64,000 bases of DNA from Microvirga pudoricolor. GTDB lineage: Bacteria; Pseudomonadota; Alphaproteobacteria; Rhizobiales; Beijerinckiaceae. The stretch is from contig NZ_JAFEMB010000003.1 in NCBI RefSeq assembly GCF_016892705.1, forward strand, positions 1 through 64,000, written 5' to 3'. Shown in pieces: positions 8,045 through 17,407 of this stretch. The number at the start of each line of letters is the position of its first letter. Position 1 is the stretch's first letter. The notes beneath the pieces were generated by a model. It did no database searches, was not told the origin of the DNA, and saw nothing but the letters and a program-made list of their open reading frames with translations. The translations under genes and the position numbers were made by a program.

Positions 8045-10608
8045 TCGGCGGCCAGGGGTGGTACAGCATTCTGCGACGCGGGGCCATCGCCGGGGGACTC
8101 GACCGTGTCCGACGGGAACGTGCAGGTCACCACGGTGCCCTCTCCGGGCGCCGAGGTGAGCTCGATGCGGCCGCCGTGCAACTCCACGAAGGAGCGCACG
8201 ATGGCGAGGCCGAGGCCGACGCCGCGATGGCGGGTACCCAGGGTATGGCTCTCGAAACGGTCGAAGATCTTAGCCTTGACGTCGGGCGGGATGCCCCGGC
8301 CGCGATCCTTGACCTCGAACACCACCTCGCCCCCCGCCTTGCGAGCCGCCACCGTGATGGTCTGGCCCGGCGACGAGAAGCCGACCGCGTTGGAGAGCAG
8401 GTTGAACAGGATCTGGCGCACGCGCTTCCCGTCGGCCGTGAAGGACCCGATATTGTCCGGCGTGTCGATCTCCACCGTGAGAGAGGCTTCCGCCAGCCGG
8501 TCCTCGAGGCCGCGCATGGCCGCATCGATGGTGGAGCGGATATCGACCCGCTCCGGCGCCAGCTCCAGGGAACCGGTGTCGATGGAGGCGAGATCGAGAA
8601 TGTCGTTGAGGATCGCCAGCAGCGCGCCCGACGAGCGCATGATGTGCTCGGCGTATTCCTGCTGGCGCGGGTTGAGCGGACCCATGGTCTCGTCGCCGAG
8701 CAATTGCGCGAAGCCGATCACGTTGGTGAGCGGAGAGCGCAGCTCGTAGGAGACGTGATGCACGAAGTCGTCGCGCAGGCGCGAGGCCTTTTCCAGCGCC
8801 TCGTTGCGTTCGGTGAGGGCCCGCTCCACGTTCACGCCCGCCGTCACGTCGATGAAGGTGAGCAGCGTCGCGCCGTCGGGCAGGGGTTGCGCCATGCAAT
8901 CGACCGTCGCGCCGTCGCGGCGATCCATGCGGCAGCTTAGGCCCATGCGCATGTCGGGCAGGCCCGCCACCGCGCCCCGGATGTCGATCCACGGCTCGTC
9001 CTGCGGCGCGAGAAGACGGCAGGTGCGGATGATGGCGTCGATATGGGGATGGTCCGCCAGCAGCTCCGCGCCGATGGACCACATCTCCGCGAAGGCGCGG
9101 TTGTAGAATTTCAGGCGTCCGTCCGTGCCGAACACCGCGACGCCTTCCTTCAATGTGTCGAGGGTCTCGCTCTGCACGCGGGTCAGGGCCGTGACCTGCG
9201 ATTCCAGCTTGAAATGCTCGCTCACGTCGTCGAACAGGTAGGTGACGCCGCCCTGCGGGTTGGGGTTGACCAGCACGCGCACGGTGCGGCGGTCGGGTAG
9301 GTGCCACCACACCTCGCGCGACTCGACGCTGTGGTAGCCGGACAGGATGTCGGCCTTCCACACGCGAAAATCCGCTTCCTGCGGCAGCTTGCGGGCGGCG
9401 TAGAGCTTGTCGAGAACCTCGCTGTCCGTCGGGCGCGACGACAGGAAGGCGGAATCCAGCCCCCAAAGCGTCTGGTAGGCCGCGTTGGTGAACACGAGGT
9501 GCTGCGTGCCGTCGAAGATGGCCACCGCGGTGGGAAGCTGATCGAGGGTGCGCACATGCGCGTCCATCTGGCGCTGCAGATCGGTGCGCACGGATTCGAG
9601 CTCCGACACGTCGATGGCCAGACCCGCGCTGCCGCCGCCGGTAGGATGCTCCACCACGTCGAGCACCGCGCGACGGCCCGCCATGAAAGCCTTGACGCGG
9701 GCGTTGAAGCCGCCGCCCGCGCCGCGCTGGCGCCGCGCCTCGGCGCGGGTCGCCTCGCTCAGAAGGTCGAGGGAGCGGCTCTCGGCCTCCTCCACGCTAC
9801 CCGCCTCGATGGCGCGCAGATAGGCTTGGTTCGCCCAGACCAGCCGGTCGCTCTCGTCCCGAATCCAGAGCGGATGCGCAATGGTGTCGATCAGGGTCGT
9901 CATGGCTCGCAGGTCGGCCTGGGCGGAGGTCAGGTCCGACCGGCTGCGCAGAAGCTCCGAGCGGTCGCCCGTCACGTCGCGCAGGCGCAGGATGGCCCGG
10001 GCCCCGATGGTGCGGCCCTCCGCCTCCACGAAGCCGTTGCCTTGCGTGCGCAAGGTCATGCGAAAGCCCTCGCCGCGATCCCTCAAGGTCTCCAGGGCGC
10101 GTTCCAGGGCGGGTGCGTCGGCGGGCGCTGCCCAAGTCCCGAAAGCCAGGACGCGCTTGGCGGTGGCGCCTTCGCCCACGACCGTGGGATCGCCCTCGAA
10201 GCGGGCCTCTCCGTCGCGCCCGGCCCAGCTCACGAGGAGCTGGCGCTCCGAACCGATGAGCAGGGCGGCCCGGTCCTCGGCGCCGCGCAGCCGCGCCAGT
10301 TCGGCGCGCAGCCGGCTCTCGTTGCGGCCGCTGCGGCGACGCTGACGCAGGAACAGGACGGATGTGGTGGTGGTGATCGCCACAAGCCCCATGAACAGCG
10401 CCAGCGAGGCGGCATTGTGCGGGCTGAAGGCCTGGAACGCGTCGAGGAGACCCGCGGCTCGCTCGCGCAGACCGAAGGGCAGTCCCTGGGCCAGGGCGGG
10501 TTGCGAGGTTCCCGACAGAAGACAGGCGGTCAGAGCGGCCGAAAGAACGCCGCGGGGATAGGGGCCCGCATTCGCTTTCGTCGTCCGCTGTCCTGCCTCC
10601 CCGGCCAT
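8041..10608 (-). CDS. PAS-domain sensor histidine kinase
   Basis: About 855-residue membrane kinase. A signal-like hydrophobic stretch (~residues 17-41, ending PALAQ) and a membrane helix (~65-88) precede a coiled region and several PAS domains ('IAHPLWIRDESDRLVWAN', 'LPTAVAIFDGTQHLVFTN', 'KEGVAVFGTDGRLKFYN'). A HisKA domain follows, with the H-box HHVSYELRSPLT at about residue 620. The ATPase part has N-box NLLSNAVGFS, G1 DRGRGIP and G2 GVGLGLAIV. ATG at 10608 with TGAGGGG upstream is preferred over TTG at 10629. No response regulator is adjacent, so the partner is unknown. It heads the tsaE-amgK-murU-addBA run with a 4-nt stop/start overlap. Confidence 0.88.
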   Translation of the reverse strand: MAGEAGQRTTKANAGPYPRGVLSAALTACLLSGTSQPALAQGLPFGLRERAAGLLDAFQAFSPHNAASLALFMGLVAITTTTSVLFLRQRRRSGRNESRLRAELARLRGAEDRAALLIGSERQLLVSWAGRDGEARFEGDPTVVGEGATAKRVLAFGTWAAPADAPALERALETLRDRGEGFRMTLRTQGNGFVEAEGRTIGARAILRLRDVTGDRSELLRSRSDLTSAQADLRAMTTLIDTIAHPLWIRDESDRLVWANQAYLRAIEAGSVEEAESRSLDLLSEATRAEARRQRGAGGGFNARVKAFMAGRRAVLDVVEHPTGGGSAGLAIDVSELESVRTDLQRQMDAHVRTLDQLPTAVAIFDGTQHLVFTNAAYQTLWGLDSAFLSSRPTDSEVLDKLYAARKLPQEADFRVWKADILSGYHSVESREVWWHLPDRRTVRVLVNPNPQGGVTYLFDDVSEHFKLESQVTALTRVQSETLDTLKEGVAVFGTDGRLKFYNRAFAEMWSIGAELLADHPHIDAIIRTCRLLAPQDEPWIDIRGAVAGLPDMRMGLSCRMDRRDGATVDCMAQPLPDGATLLTFIDVTAGVNVERALTERNEALEKASRLRDDFVHHVSYELRSPLTNVIGFAQLLGDETMGPLNPRQQEYAEHIMRSSGALLAILNDILDLASIDTGSLELAPERVDIRSTIDAAMRGLEDRLAEASLTVEIDTPDNIGSFTADGKRVRQILFNLLSNAVGFSSPGQTITVAARKAGGEVVFEVKDRGRGIPPDVKAKIFDRFESHTLGTRHRGVGLGLAIVRSFVELHGGRIELTSAPGEGTVVTCTFPSDTVESPGDGPASQNAVPPLAAE

Positions 10609-10974
10609 GCCGCGCCGCCCCTCAAACAATCAGCGACCCGCAAGGGGTCAAAAAGACATCTCCCCGCGCGTCCGCAAGGCCGCGCCGGATGATGTCGTCT
10701 ACGCATGAACGGAACTCGGTAGCGCTTCAACGAACGCGGCGCCGCCGTACGAATCGATCCACTGTAGACTACGGCGGAGTCCAGCAGAAAGGGGGTTAAA
10801 GGGCGCTTAAGCTTCCTTTGGAGAACCTGTGGAAAAAATGCCACCCTGTCTTGATAAAGGGGGAAACCACGCGTCCCGGGCGGCCGATTCGATATCTTTT
10901 GAGAGGGCGCGCCAGCAAAAGAAAACCCGGCCGGAGCCGGGTTTCCAAAAAGCCTCGTTCGCCCTCGGGCAGGA
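10609..10974. other. Intergenic region between ahcY end and kinase start
   Basis: About 366 bp without a convincing gene. It holds the ahcY terminator on its right edge (10917-10944) and presumably the promoter for the minus-strand kinase operon on its left. Open frames here lack ribosome sites and show no recognisable protein. Confidence 0.5.
10913..10944 (-). terminator. Rho-independent terminator of ahcY
   Basis: Perfect 9-bp inverted repeat AAACCCGGC (10923-10931) / GCCGGGTTT (10936-10944) with a 4-base loop. On the minus strand it is followed by TTCTTTTGC. It sits 31 nt beyond the ahcY stop. Confidence 0.85.
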
Positions 10975-12405
10975 TCAGTAGCGATAGTGATCCGGCTTGA
11001 ACGGGCCGGTCTCGGAGACGCCAATATAGGAGGCCTGGTCCGGGCGCAGCTTGGTGAGCTTCACGCCGATCTTCTCGAGGTGCAGCGAAGCCACCTTCTC
11101 GTCGAGATGCTTGGGCAGCGTGTAGACCTGCTTCTCGTACTTGCCGGCGTTGGTCCAGAGCTCGATCTGGGCCAGCGTCTGGTTGGTGAAGGAGGCCGAC
11201 ATCACGAAGGACGGGTGGCCCATGGCGTTGCCCAGGTTCACGAGGCGGCCTTCCGACAGCAGGATGATGCGGTGGCCGTCCGCGAAGGTGATCTCGTCCA
11301 CCTGCGGCTTGATGTTGTTCCACTTGAGGTTCTTGAGGCCCGCGACCTGGATCTCGTTGTCGAAGTGGCCGATGTTGCAGACGATCGCCCGGTCCTTCAT
11401 GGCGCGCATGTGGTCGAGGGTGATCACGTCCTTGTTGCCCGTGGCGGTCACGAAGATGTCGGCGCGGGTGACCGCGTCTTCCATCGTGGTGACCTCGTAG
11501 CCTTCCATGGCGGCCTGGAGGGCGCAGATCGGATCGACTTCCGACACCAGCACGCGGCAGCCGGCCTGACGGAGCGAAGCCGCCGAGCCCTTGCCCACGT
11601 CGCCGAAGCCCGCCACCATGGCGACCTTGCCGGCCATCATGACGTCCGTGCCGCGGCGGATGCCGTCCACGAGCGACTCGCGGCAGCCGTAGAGGTTGTC
11701 GAACTTCGACTTGGTCACCGAGTCGTTCACGTTGATGGCCGGGAACAGCAGCTTGCCTTCCTTGGCCATGATGTAGAGGCGGTGCACGCCCGTGGTGGTC
11801 TCTTCCGACACGCCCTTGATGGACTTGGCCACCTCGGCGAACCAGCCCTTCGGCTTCTCCTTGAGGAGACGCTTGATCAGTGCGAAGAGAACTTCCTCTT
11901 CCTCGGCGCCCGGCTTGTCGAGGAACGCCACGTCGCCCTGCTCGGCGCGCAGGCCGAGATGGACCAGCATGGTGGCGTCGCCGCCGTCGTCCAGGATCAT
12001 GTTGGGAACGCCGCCGCCATGCCAGTCGAACAGCTTGGCGGTGTAGTCCCAGTATTCCTCCAGGGTCTCGCCCTTATAGGCGAAGACCGGGATGCCGGCG
12101 GCCGCAATCGCCGCGGCGGCATGGTCCTGGGTCGAGTAGATGTTGCACGAGACCCAGCGGATGTCGGCGCCGAGAGCCTTCAGGGTCTCGATCAGCACCG
12201 CCGTCTGGATCGTCATGTGGAGCGAGCCGGCGATGCGGGCGCCCTTGAGCGGCTGCTTCGGGCCGTATTCCTCGCGCACCGCCATGAGGCCGGGCATCTC
12301 GGTCTCGGCGATGGAGATTTCCTTGCGGCCGAATTCGGCGAGGCCGATGTCCTTGACGATGTAGTCGTGCGCGTCGTTGGCGCTCTTCAGGGCAGCTTGG
12401 CTCAT
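10975..12405 (-). CDS. ahcY: Adenosylhomocysteinase
   Basis: 476-residue S-adenosylhomocysteine hydrolase, which splits SAH to homocysteine and adenosine in the cytoplasmic methyl cycle. The substrate region includes '[14 protein letters not shown]', and the NAD-binding loop is GFGDVGKG with '[16 protein letters not shown]'. The C-terminus KPDHYRY is the family ending. It carries the ~40-residue insertion typical of the long bacterial form ('[20 protein letters not shown]'). I took ATG at 12405 (MSQAALKS); the longer in-frame extension is not conserved. A 22-bp palindrome lies 122 bp upstream, and a strong terminator follows the gene. Confidence 0.97.
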   Translation of the reverse strand: MSQAALKSANDAHDYIVKDIGLAEFGRKEISIAETEMPGLMAVREEYGPKQPLKGARIAGSLHMTIQTAVLIETLKALGADIRWVSCNIYSTQDHAAAAIAAAGIPVFAYKGETLEEYWDYTAKLFDWHGGGVPNMILDDGGDATMLVHLGLRAEQGDVAFLDKPGAEEEEVLFALIKRLLKEKPKGWFAEVAKSIKGVSEETTTGVHRLYIMAKEGKLLFPAINVNDSVTKSKFDNLYGCRESLVDGIRRGTDVMMAGKVAMVAGFGDVGKGSAASLRQAGCRVLVSEVDPICALQAAMEGYEVTTMEDAVTRADIFVTATGNKDVITLDHMRAMKDRAIVCNIGHFDNEIQVAGLKNLKWNNIKPQVDEITFADGHRIILLSEGRLVNLGNAMGHPSFVMSASFTNQTLAQIELWTNAGKYEKQVYTLPKHLDEKVASLHLEKIGVKLTKLRPDQASYIGVSETGPFKPDHYRY

Positions 12406-12526
12406 GATGTCTCTCGTATCGGTTGGGGTGTGCCGTCGCATGGCCGGGGGCTCAAGGCCCATGACGCCACGGCCCGTCCATGCATTGGCGGCCTCTCTAC
12501 CAGAGACCGGCGCCGGAGGCAATCAA

Positions 12527-12548
12527 CATATAAAGATGTCTTTATATG
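12527..12548 (-). promoter_or_regulatory. Palindromic operator upstream of ahcY, SahR-like
   Basis: Exact inverted repeat CATATAAAGA (12527-12536), TG, TCTTTATATG (12539-12548). From memory, the ArsR-family regulator SahR, which senses SAH and controls methyl-cycle genes in proteobacteria, binds ATAAAGA-type palindromes upstream of ahcY/met genes. The match of site and target supports that reading. The regulator gene is not in the window. The surrounding DNA is AT-rich, as expected of a promoter. Confidence 0.6.
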
Positions 12549-12636
12549 ATTTTCGTGAAAGAAATTATAACTTTATTGCAATGATCATTCTCGTTCTTTT
12601 CATGGCCTCCGAACCCCGACCACTCATAGCCGCCGC

Positions 12637-13170
12637 ATGCACCCACCGTCGATCCCGTTCCGAGGTATTCCTCACTCACTGAACCACTTATTTCAGTCCA
12701 CGAAAGTGTTGTCTTGGAAATCACGCTCAGGGGCAGATCTGACTTTTGGCATTCGGCTTCGCTATAGCAATCACTGCTATTCTCGAGCGCTGAAAGGCGA
12801 GGAGGTTCGGTACGAAAATGACTTTGTCGTTGAACCCGGACCACCCAAAAGGATCTTCTGTCCGAAGCGGCACGGCCAAACCTATTTGCTGACGCAAATG
12901 ATCGATGGCTTATTTCTGAAGCCGACGACCCGCGTTTCTTTCACGATCGAAAACAATTGGACCATTTTTCACCTCTATTCTCCTGAGGAAAGCTTGGGTG
13001 CTGACCGCTACTGTGCCTTTTTCAGATTGCGGCGATCCGGCAGGCTGTCAGGGCTAGGGCAGTTGCCTGTAGAGATGTATGTCGAAAGCGCTTACGCGCG
13101 GACAAGCCCCGTCAAGGTCTTGCGTCACCTGCCTTTTGGACGTGCGGTCGAAGAGGCGGCCTTAGGTTGA
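12637..13170 (+). CDS. Conserved hypothetical protein, lower GC, possibly acquired
   Basis: 177 codons, start uncertain: ATG at 12637 lacks a good ribosome site, and a later start near residue 25 is possible. The middle reads 'IRLRYSNHCYSRAL', later 'RYCAFFRLRRSG' and 'MYVESAYARTSPVKVL'. This pattern (RxRYSNHCY, then YxVFF, then VESAY) resembles a family of small hypothetical proteins found on mobile elements and sometimes named stationary phase growth adaptation protein. Its function is not established. Base and codon use are clearly less GC-rich than in both neighbours. It lies alone between ahcY (divergent) and the PTS operon (convergent). Acquisition by transfer is inference. Confidence 0.6.
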   Translation: MHPPSIPFRGIPHSLNHLFQSTKVLSWKSRSGADLTFGIRLRYSNHCYSRALKGEEVRYENDFVVEPGPPKRIFCPKRHGQTYLLTQMIDGLFLKPTTRVSFTIENNWTIFHLYSPEESLGADRYCAFFRLRRSGRLSGLGQLPVEMYVESAYARTSPVKVLRHLPFGRAVEEAALG

Positions 13171-13182
13171 TGAGAGCCGACA

Positions 13183-13211
13183 AAAAGCTTGGGGCGGCTT
13201 TGGGCCGCCCC
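13183..13211 (-). terminator. Hairpin between orphan gene and ptsH, terminator-like
   Basis: Perfect stem GGGGCGGC (13191-13198) / GCCGCCCC (13204-13211), 5-base loop. On the minus strand it is followed by AAGCTTTTTG, so it best serves transcripts from the HPr-EIIA-HprK-ChvGI operon, but it may work both ways. The remaining DNA to 13368 shows no gene. Confidence 0.6.
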
Positions 13212-13368
13212 ATAATCCTCGACACTCCAAGCCCGAAGGCCCACAGCCATAAGCAAGTGACCGGGAATGTCCCGATGGCGCAACACTATTGGCCCTTAGG
13301 TCTCAGTCGATCTGCGTTGCTTCGATAAGAAATAAGATATCGCTCTTGGATGTCAAGCGAGCAGCAGG

Positions 13369-13686
13369 CTATTCGTCCTCGCCGAAGCGATTGGACACCA
13401 GGTCGTCGATGGCCTGGAGGCAGGCGTCCGCGTCCGGGCCCTTGGCCGTGACCGTGATGGACGTCCCCTGGGCGGCGCCGAGGGTCAGCAAGCCCATGAT
13501 GGAGCGGCCGCCCACCGTCTCGCCGCAGCGAGTCACGGTCACGTCGGACTCGAAACGGTCGACGGTTTGGACGAACTTGGCCGAGGCGCGGGCATGGAGG
13601 CCCCGCCGGTTGACGATCGCGAGTTCGCGGACAAGGGCGCCCGCCGGGACCGGGGCGGGTGGGCAGTCCGAATCGACGGGCGGCAT
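13369..13686 (-). CDS. ptsH: HPr phosphocarrier protein
   Basis: 105 residues, a little longer than usual because of an N-terminal extension of ~15 residues rich in proline. The phosphorylatable histidine is in 'GLHARASAKFV', and the regulatory serine in 'GGRSIMGLLTLGAA' matches the Ser46 site that HprK phosphorylates. It forms the regulatory PTS with the EIIA and HprK genes just upstream. No sugar-specific EIIBC is present, so the role is most likely signalling and carbon/nitrogen control rather than sugar uptake. It begins 7 nt after the EIIA stop. Confidence 0.95.
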   Translation of the reverse strand: MPPVDSDCPPAPVPAGALVRELAIVNRRGLHARASAKFVQTVDRFESDVTVTRCGETVGGRSIMGLLTLGAAQGTSITVTAKGPDADACLQAIDDLVSNRFGEDE

Positions 13687-13692
13687 GAACGC

Positions 13693-14109
13693 TTACTTTC
13701 CGGACAGGACGCGGGACGCGATGTTGATGTATTTCCGGCCCGCTTCCTGGGCGTGAAAGACGGCATCGCCCAGGGTTTGTTCGTCGCGCACGCTCGCCAG
13801 CTTGATGAGCATGGGCAGGTTGATGCCGGCCACGACCTCGACGGTGCCGCCGTTCATGCAGGAGAGGGCGAGGTTCGAGGGCGTGCCGCCGAACATGTCG
13901 GTCAGGACCACGACCCCGTGTCCGTCGTTGACGCGGCAGACGGCGGCCATGATGTCCTTGCGCCGCGTCTCCATGTCGTCGTCGGGGCCGATCGTAATCG
14001 TTTCGAGCTGCTCCTGGGGTCCCACCACATGCTCAAGCGCGGCCTTGAACTCCGTCGCGAGCTGCCCGTGGGTGACGAGCACCATGCCAATCATAATTTT
14101 CTGGTCCAA
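13693..14109 (-). CDS. PTS EIIA component, mannose (ManX) family
   Basis: 138 residues (or 133 from the internal methionine in MIGMVLVTHG). The active histidine lies in VLVTHGQLA, and the family signature 'LTDMFGGTPSNLAL' follows near residue 70. No EIIB/C/D partners are present, so it is a stand-alone EIIA of the alphaproteobacterial regulatory phosphorelay EI-HPr-EIIA. It is located between hprK and ptsH on the same strand. Confidence 0.94.
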   Translation of the reverse strand: MDQKIMIGMVLVTHGQLATEFKAALEHVVGPQEQLETITIGPDDDMETRRKDIMAAVCRVNDGHGVVVLTDMFGGTPSNLALSCMNGGTVEVVAGINLPMLIKLASVRDEQTLGDAVFHAQEAGRKYINIASRVLSGK

Positions 14110-14182
14110 ACGCCCCGGGGAGCGGAGCCGCTATTTTGTGCACCGCGAAGCCAAGCGCAAGAGCATTGAGAGGAAAAGTTCA

Positions 14183-14638
14183 TCACAGTGTCACGACAGG
14201 GAGGTCATCCTCCCCGGTCAAAGCTCCCAGAACGATATCGGCCAACGGTGCCCCGGTTCGGGCCCGAAGGCGAGGGAGCACGACGCCGCACAGGGTCACG
14301 AACCTGTCATCGCCCTCCGGGTAACGCTCCGGCTCCCCGGCCGAGAGATCGACCACGAGCCGGAGAACCGCCGACGGTTCAAAGGCTTGATGCACGATCC
14401 CCACGCCCCGGACCTCCAGGTGCCCGGCGATGTCCGGCACCGGCCGCGCGATCAGCCGTCCGTGCCGGGCTTCGAGCCGAGTGCGGTCGTCGCTCACCAG
14501 AACGGCGAACAAATTCATCTTGCAGGCGTGCAAAAGGAGTTCCCGCGCCAAACTCGATTTGCCCGCGCCGGACGCCCCCCGGATGAGGATTCCGGCCTCG
14601 CCGACGGTCACGCACCCCGCATGGACGGTCTCAGGCAT
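14183..14638 (-). CDS. hprK: HPr kinase, short alphaproteobacterial form
   Basis: 151 residues, corresponding only to the C-terminal catalytic domain of the ~310-residue HprK of Firmicutes. P-loop GASGAGKSSLA lies at residues ~21-31, and the HprK signature is 'LEVRGVGIVHQ'. It phosphorylates the serine of HPr. The start ATG overlaps the chvG stop by 8 nt, which couples the PTS branch to the ChvG-ChvI acid/envelope sensor. In related Rhizobiales this arrangement links carbon status to envelope signalling. Confidence 0.94.
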   Translation of the reverse strand: MPETVHAGCVTVGEAGILIRGASGAGKSSLARELLLHACKMNLFAVLVSDDRTRLEARHGRLIARPVPDIAGHLEVRGVGIVHQAFEPSAVLRLVVDLSAGEPERYPEGDDRFVTLCGVVLPRLRARTGAPLADIVLGALTGEDDLPVVTL

Positions 14639-16418
14639 TCCGCTCGCCGGCGGGCAGGCGGATGACGAAGCGGGCGCCGAGGCGGGTCGGCGCGCCGTCC
14701 TCGTCCGGAGGCCCCGGCCGGTTCTCGGCCCGGATCGTGCCGCGGTGCGCCTCGATGATCTGCCGGGAGATCGACAGACCGAGGCCCGAATTCTGCCCGA
14801 AGCCCTGGTCGGGCCGGTCGGTGTAGAAACGCTCGAAGATCCGGTCGAGGGCGTCGGGGTCGATGCCGGGTCCCTCGTCCTCCACGACCGCCTCGATCTC
14901 CTGCCGCCGCCGCCGCAGGGTCACGGTCACGTGACCGTCCGGGGGCGAGAAGGAGCGGGCGTTGTCGATCAGGTTGTTGAACACCTGGCCCAGGCGGCTG
15001 TCGTGGCCGAGCGTGAAGAACGCGGCGCGACCCGCGTTCTGGCGCTCGATCGCCAGCCGGATCACGGGTTCACCCTCTCGCCGCCGTTCGTTGGCGACCG
15101 CGACCACCGCCTCCAGGAGACGTGCCATGTCCACGGGTTCTGCGTCGGCGCGGGCGAGCTCCGCATCGAGGCGCGAGGCATCGGAGATGTCGCTGATGAG
15201 ACGGTCGAGGCGCTTCACGTCGTGCTGGATGATCGACATGAGGCGTCCCCGCGATTCGTCGCTGCGGGCGAGGGGCAGGGTCTCCACGGCGCTGCGCAGG
15301 GACGTGAGGGGATTCTTGAGCTCGTGCGCCACGTCGGCCGCGAAGCTCTCGATGGCGTCGATGCGGTTGTAGAGCGCCCGGGTCATATCCCGGAGCGCCC
15401 CGGACAGGTGGCCGATCTCGTCCGAACGCCGGGTGAAATCCGGGATTTCCTGGCGGGACTTGGTGCCCCAGCGGACGCGCTCGGCCGCCTCGGCGAGGCG
15501 GCGCACCGGCCCCGCGATGGCGCCGGCGAGCAGCAGGGACAGGACCGTCATCACGAAGGCCGCGATCAGGAAGACCTGCAGCAGGGCGATGCGCTCGGAC
15601 GCGATGATGGAATCGATGTCGCCCCCTTGCGTGGACAGGAGCAGCACCCCTTGGGTGGCCTGGAAGCGCTGGATCGGCACCGCCACGGACACGATGGTCT
15701 CGCCGCGCTGGTTGATGCGCACCTCGTTGGCGCGCTGCCCGCCCATGGCCTGTTTCACCTCCGCGAGCGAATTGCCGTTCACGGGGCCGATCTCCTCCGG
15801 CACCGGGCGGCGCTTGCGGCGGAACAGGTTGCGCAGGGTGTTCCAGCTCCGCTCCAGGAAGCTCACATCCTCTTCCGTCACCACCGGCGGCAGGTCGAGG
15901 CGCAGGATATCGCCACGGGAATAGAGGGCCCGGGAATCCATCAGAAGGGCGCCGTCCCGGTCATAGATGCGGGCGCGGGTGCCCGTGGGCGTCACGAGCT
16001 GGCGCAGGAGCGGCGCCACCCGCTCCGGGTTGATGGAGAATTCCAGCCCCGACGGGGTCTCGTCTCCGAGATTCTCGGTCTGGCCCGCCTGCATCTGCAG
16101 GAGTTTGTCCGGATCGATGGTGATGGTGTTGGTGTTGACGGTGGCCGAGGACGCGATGGCGCCCGCGATGATCTCGCCCTGGATCAAGAGGCTCTGAACC
16201 CGCGCCTCGATCAGGCCCTCGCGGAACTGGTTGAGGTACAGGAAGCCCACCAGCAGGGTCACGAGGCCCGCGAGGTTGAGCACCACGATGCGCCGCGTCA
16301 GGCTCGACGAGGCGCGCTGCGCCAGCATCCGGCCGAAGGACCGCAGGCGGGCGAGGAAGCCCTGAGGCGCGGCCGGCTCGTCGCCCGCGGCCTCGATCTG
16401 GACAGGGTCAGCCTTCAT
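14631..16418 (-). CDS. chvG: ChvG (ExoS) sensor histidine kinase
   Basis: 595 residues. TM1 is at ~43-64, a ~215-residue periplasmic sensor region follows, TM2 is at ~281-304, then HAMP, HisKA with FAADVAHELKNPLTSL, and HATPase with NNLIDNARSF, DEGPGID and SGLGLSISRQI. Gene order and domain layout match ChvG, the membrane sensor that responds to acid and the periplasmic inhibitor ExoR and controls envelope, succinoglycan and metabolic genes with ChvI. It lies 81 nt downstream of chvI. The hairpin in between may tune the ratio. Confidence 0.94.
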   Translation of the reverse strand: MKADPVQIEAAGDEPAAPQGFLARLRSFGRMLAQRASSSLTRRIVVLNLAGLVTLLVGFLYLNQFREGLIEARVQSLLIQGEIIAGAIASSATVNTNTITIDPDKLLQMQAGQTENLGDETPSGLEFSINPERVAPLLRQLVTPTGTRARIYDRDGALLMDSRALYSRGDILRLDLPPVVTEEDVSFLERSWNTLRNLFRRKRRPVPEEIGPVNGNSLAEVKQAMGGQRANEVRINQRGETIVSVAVPIQRFQATQGVLLLSTQGGDIDSIIASERIALLQVFLIAAFVMTVLSLLLAGAIAGPVRRLAEAAERVRWGTKSRQEIPDFTRRSDEIGHLSGALRDMTRALYNRIDAIESFAADVAHELKNPLTSLRSAVETLPLARSDESRGRLMSIIQHDVKRLDRLISDISDASRLDAELARADAEPVDMARLLEAVVAVANERRREGEPVIRLAIERQNAGRAAFFTLGHDSRLGQVFNNLIDNARSFSPPDGHVTVTLRRRRQEIEAVVEDEGPGIDPDALDRIFERFYTDRPDQGFGQNSGLGLSISRQIIEAHRGTIRAENRPGPPDEDGAPTRLGARFVIRLPAGERNA

Positions 16419-16458
16419 GCCGTTCCGGTGGCGCTCCTGGCTCCGTCAAGGGGCGTTC

Positions 16459-16475
16459 AGCCCCCTGAGGGGGCT
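16459..16475 (-). other. Hairpin between chvI and chvG
   Basis: Perfect AGCCCCC (16459-16465) / GGGGGCT (16469-16475) with a 3-base loop in the 81-nt gap between chvI and chvG. There is no T-run on the minus strand, so it is more likely an RNA-stability or partial attenuation element than a full terminator. Confidence 0.4.
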
Positions 16476-16499
16476 TTGGCCGCCTTGCGGGCGAATGCG

Positions 16500-17198
16500 T
16501 CACGCTTCCTTGAACCGGTAGCCGACGCCGTAGAGGGTCTCGATCATCTCGAAGTTCTGGTCAACCACCTTGAACTTCTTGCGCAGGCGCTTGATGTGGC
16601 TGTCGATGGTGCGGTCGTCCACGTAGACCTGATCATCATAGGCCGCGTCCATGAGGGCGTTGCGGCTCTTCACGACCCCGGGCCGGGTGGCGAGCGCCTG
16701 GAGGATCAGGAATTCCGTGACCGTGAGCGTCACGGGCTCGCCCTTCCAGGTGCAGGCATGGCGTTCCGGGTCCATGACGAGCTGGCCGCGTTCCAGGGCC
16801 TTGGCGTCGGCCTCCCGGGGAACGGTTTGGTCCTTGGGAGCGAAGCGGCGCAGCACCGCCTTCACGCGCTCGACCAGGAGGCGCTGGGAGAAGGGTTTAC
16901 GGATGAAGTCGTCGGCGCCCATCTTGAGGCCGAACAACTCGTCGATCTCCTCGTCCTTCGAGGTCAGGAAGATCACGGGCAGGTCGGACTTCTGGCGCAG
17001 GCGGCGCAGGAGTTCCATGCCGTCCATGCGGGGCATCTTGATGTCGAAGATCGCAAGGTCGGGCGGCGCGTGCTTCAGACCGTCGAGGGCCGAGGCCCCG
17101 TCCGTGTAGGTCTGGATCCGGTAGCCTTCCGCCTCCAGGGCGATGGACACGGAGGTCAGGATGTTGCGGTCGTCATCGACGAGAGCAATCGTCGGCAT
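16500..17198 (-). CDS. chvI: ChvI response regulator, OmpR family
   Basis: 232 residues: receiver domain 1-~115 with acidic pair DDD at residues 8-10, phosphoacceptor Asp in 'LAIFDIKMP', and Lys in 'FLTSKD'. A winged-helix C-terminal domain follows ('[19 protein letters not shown]', '[17 protein letters not shown]'). It is first in the run chvI-chvG-hprK-EIIA-HPr. AAGGAAGAG precedes ATG. It is divergent from a HugZ-like gene and near pckA, which ChvI is reported to influence in related bacteria. Confidence 0.95.
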   Translation of the reverse strand: MPTIALVDDDRNILTSVSIALEAEGYRIQTYTDGASALDGLKHAPPDLAIFDIKMPRMDGMELLRRLRQKSDLPVIFLTSKDEEIDELFGLKMGADDFIRKPFSQRLLVERVKAVLRRFAPKDQTVPREADAKALERGQLVMDPERHACTWKGEPVTLTVTEFLILQALATRPGVVKSRNALMDAAYDDQVYVDDRTIDSHIKRLRKKFKVVDQNFEMIETLYGVGYRFKEA

Positions 17199-17407
17199 GA
17201 ACTCTTCCTTCTACAACAGGCCGTCACGCCCGGCTTCCGAGGAAGCTCGGGCGTTCACACCCATGCGCCCAACTGCGCCTTTCTCGTGGCATAAGTAAGG
17301 TCCGCCCCCAGCCGGTTCCAGGGGAGGCCGCTTCCGATTAGGATTTTAGGGCTAGTCAGGGTCGACACGGGGCCGATTCGCCGGATGTTTGCGGGGAGGA
17401 CGACGCC

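Noticed and set aside
12406..12526. SAH or SAM riboswitch before ahcY
   Set aside because: I cannot see the conserved pairing of the SAH or SAM-II classes; the palindrome is better read as a protein-binding site.
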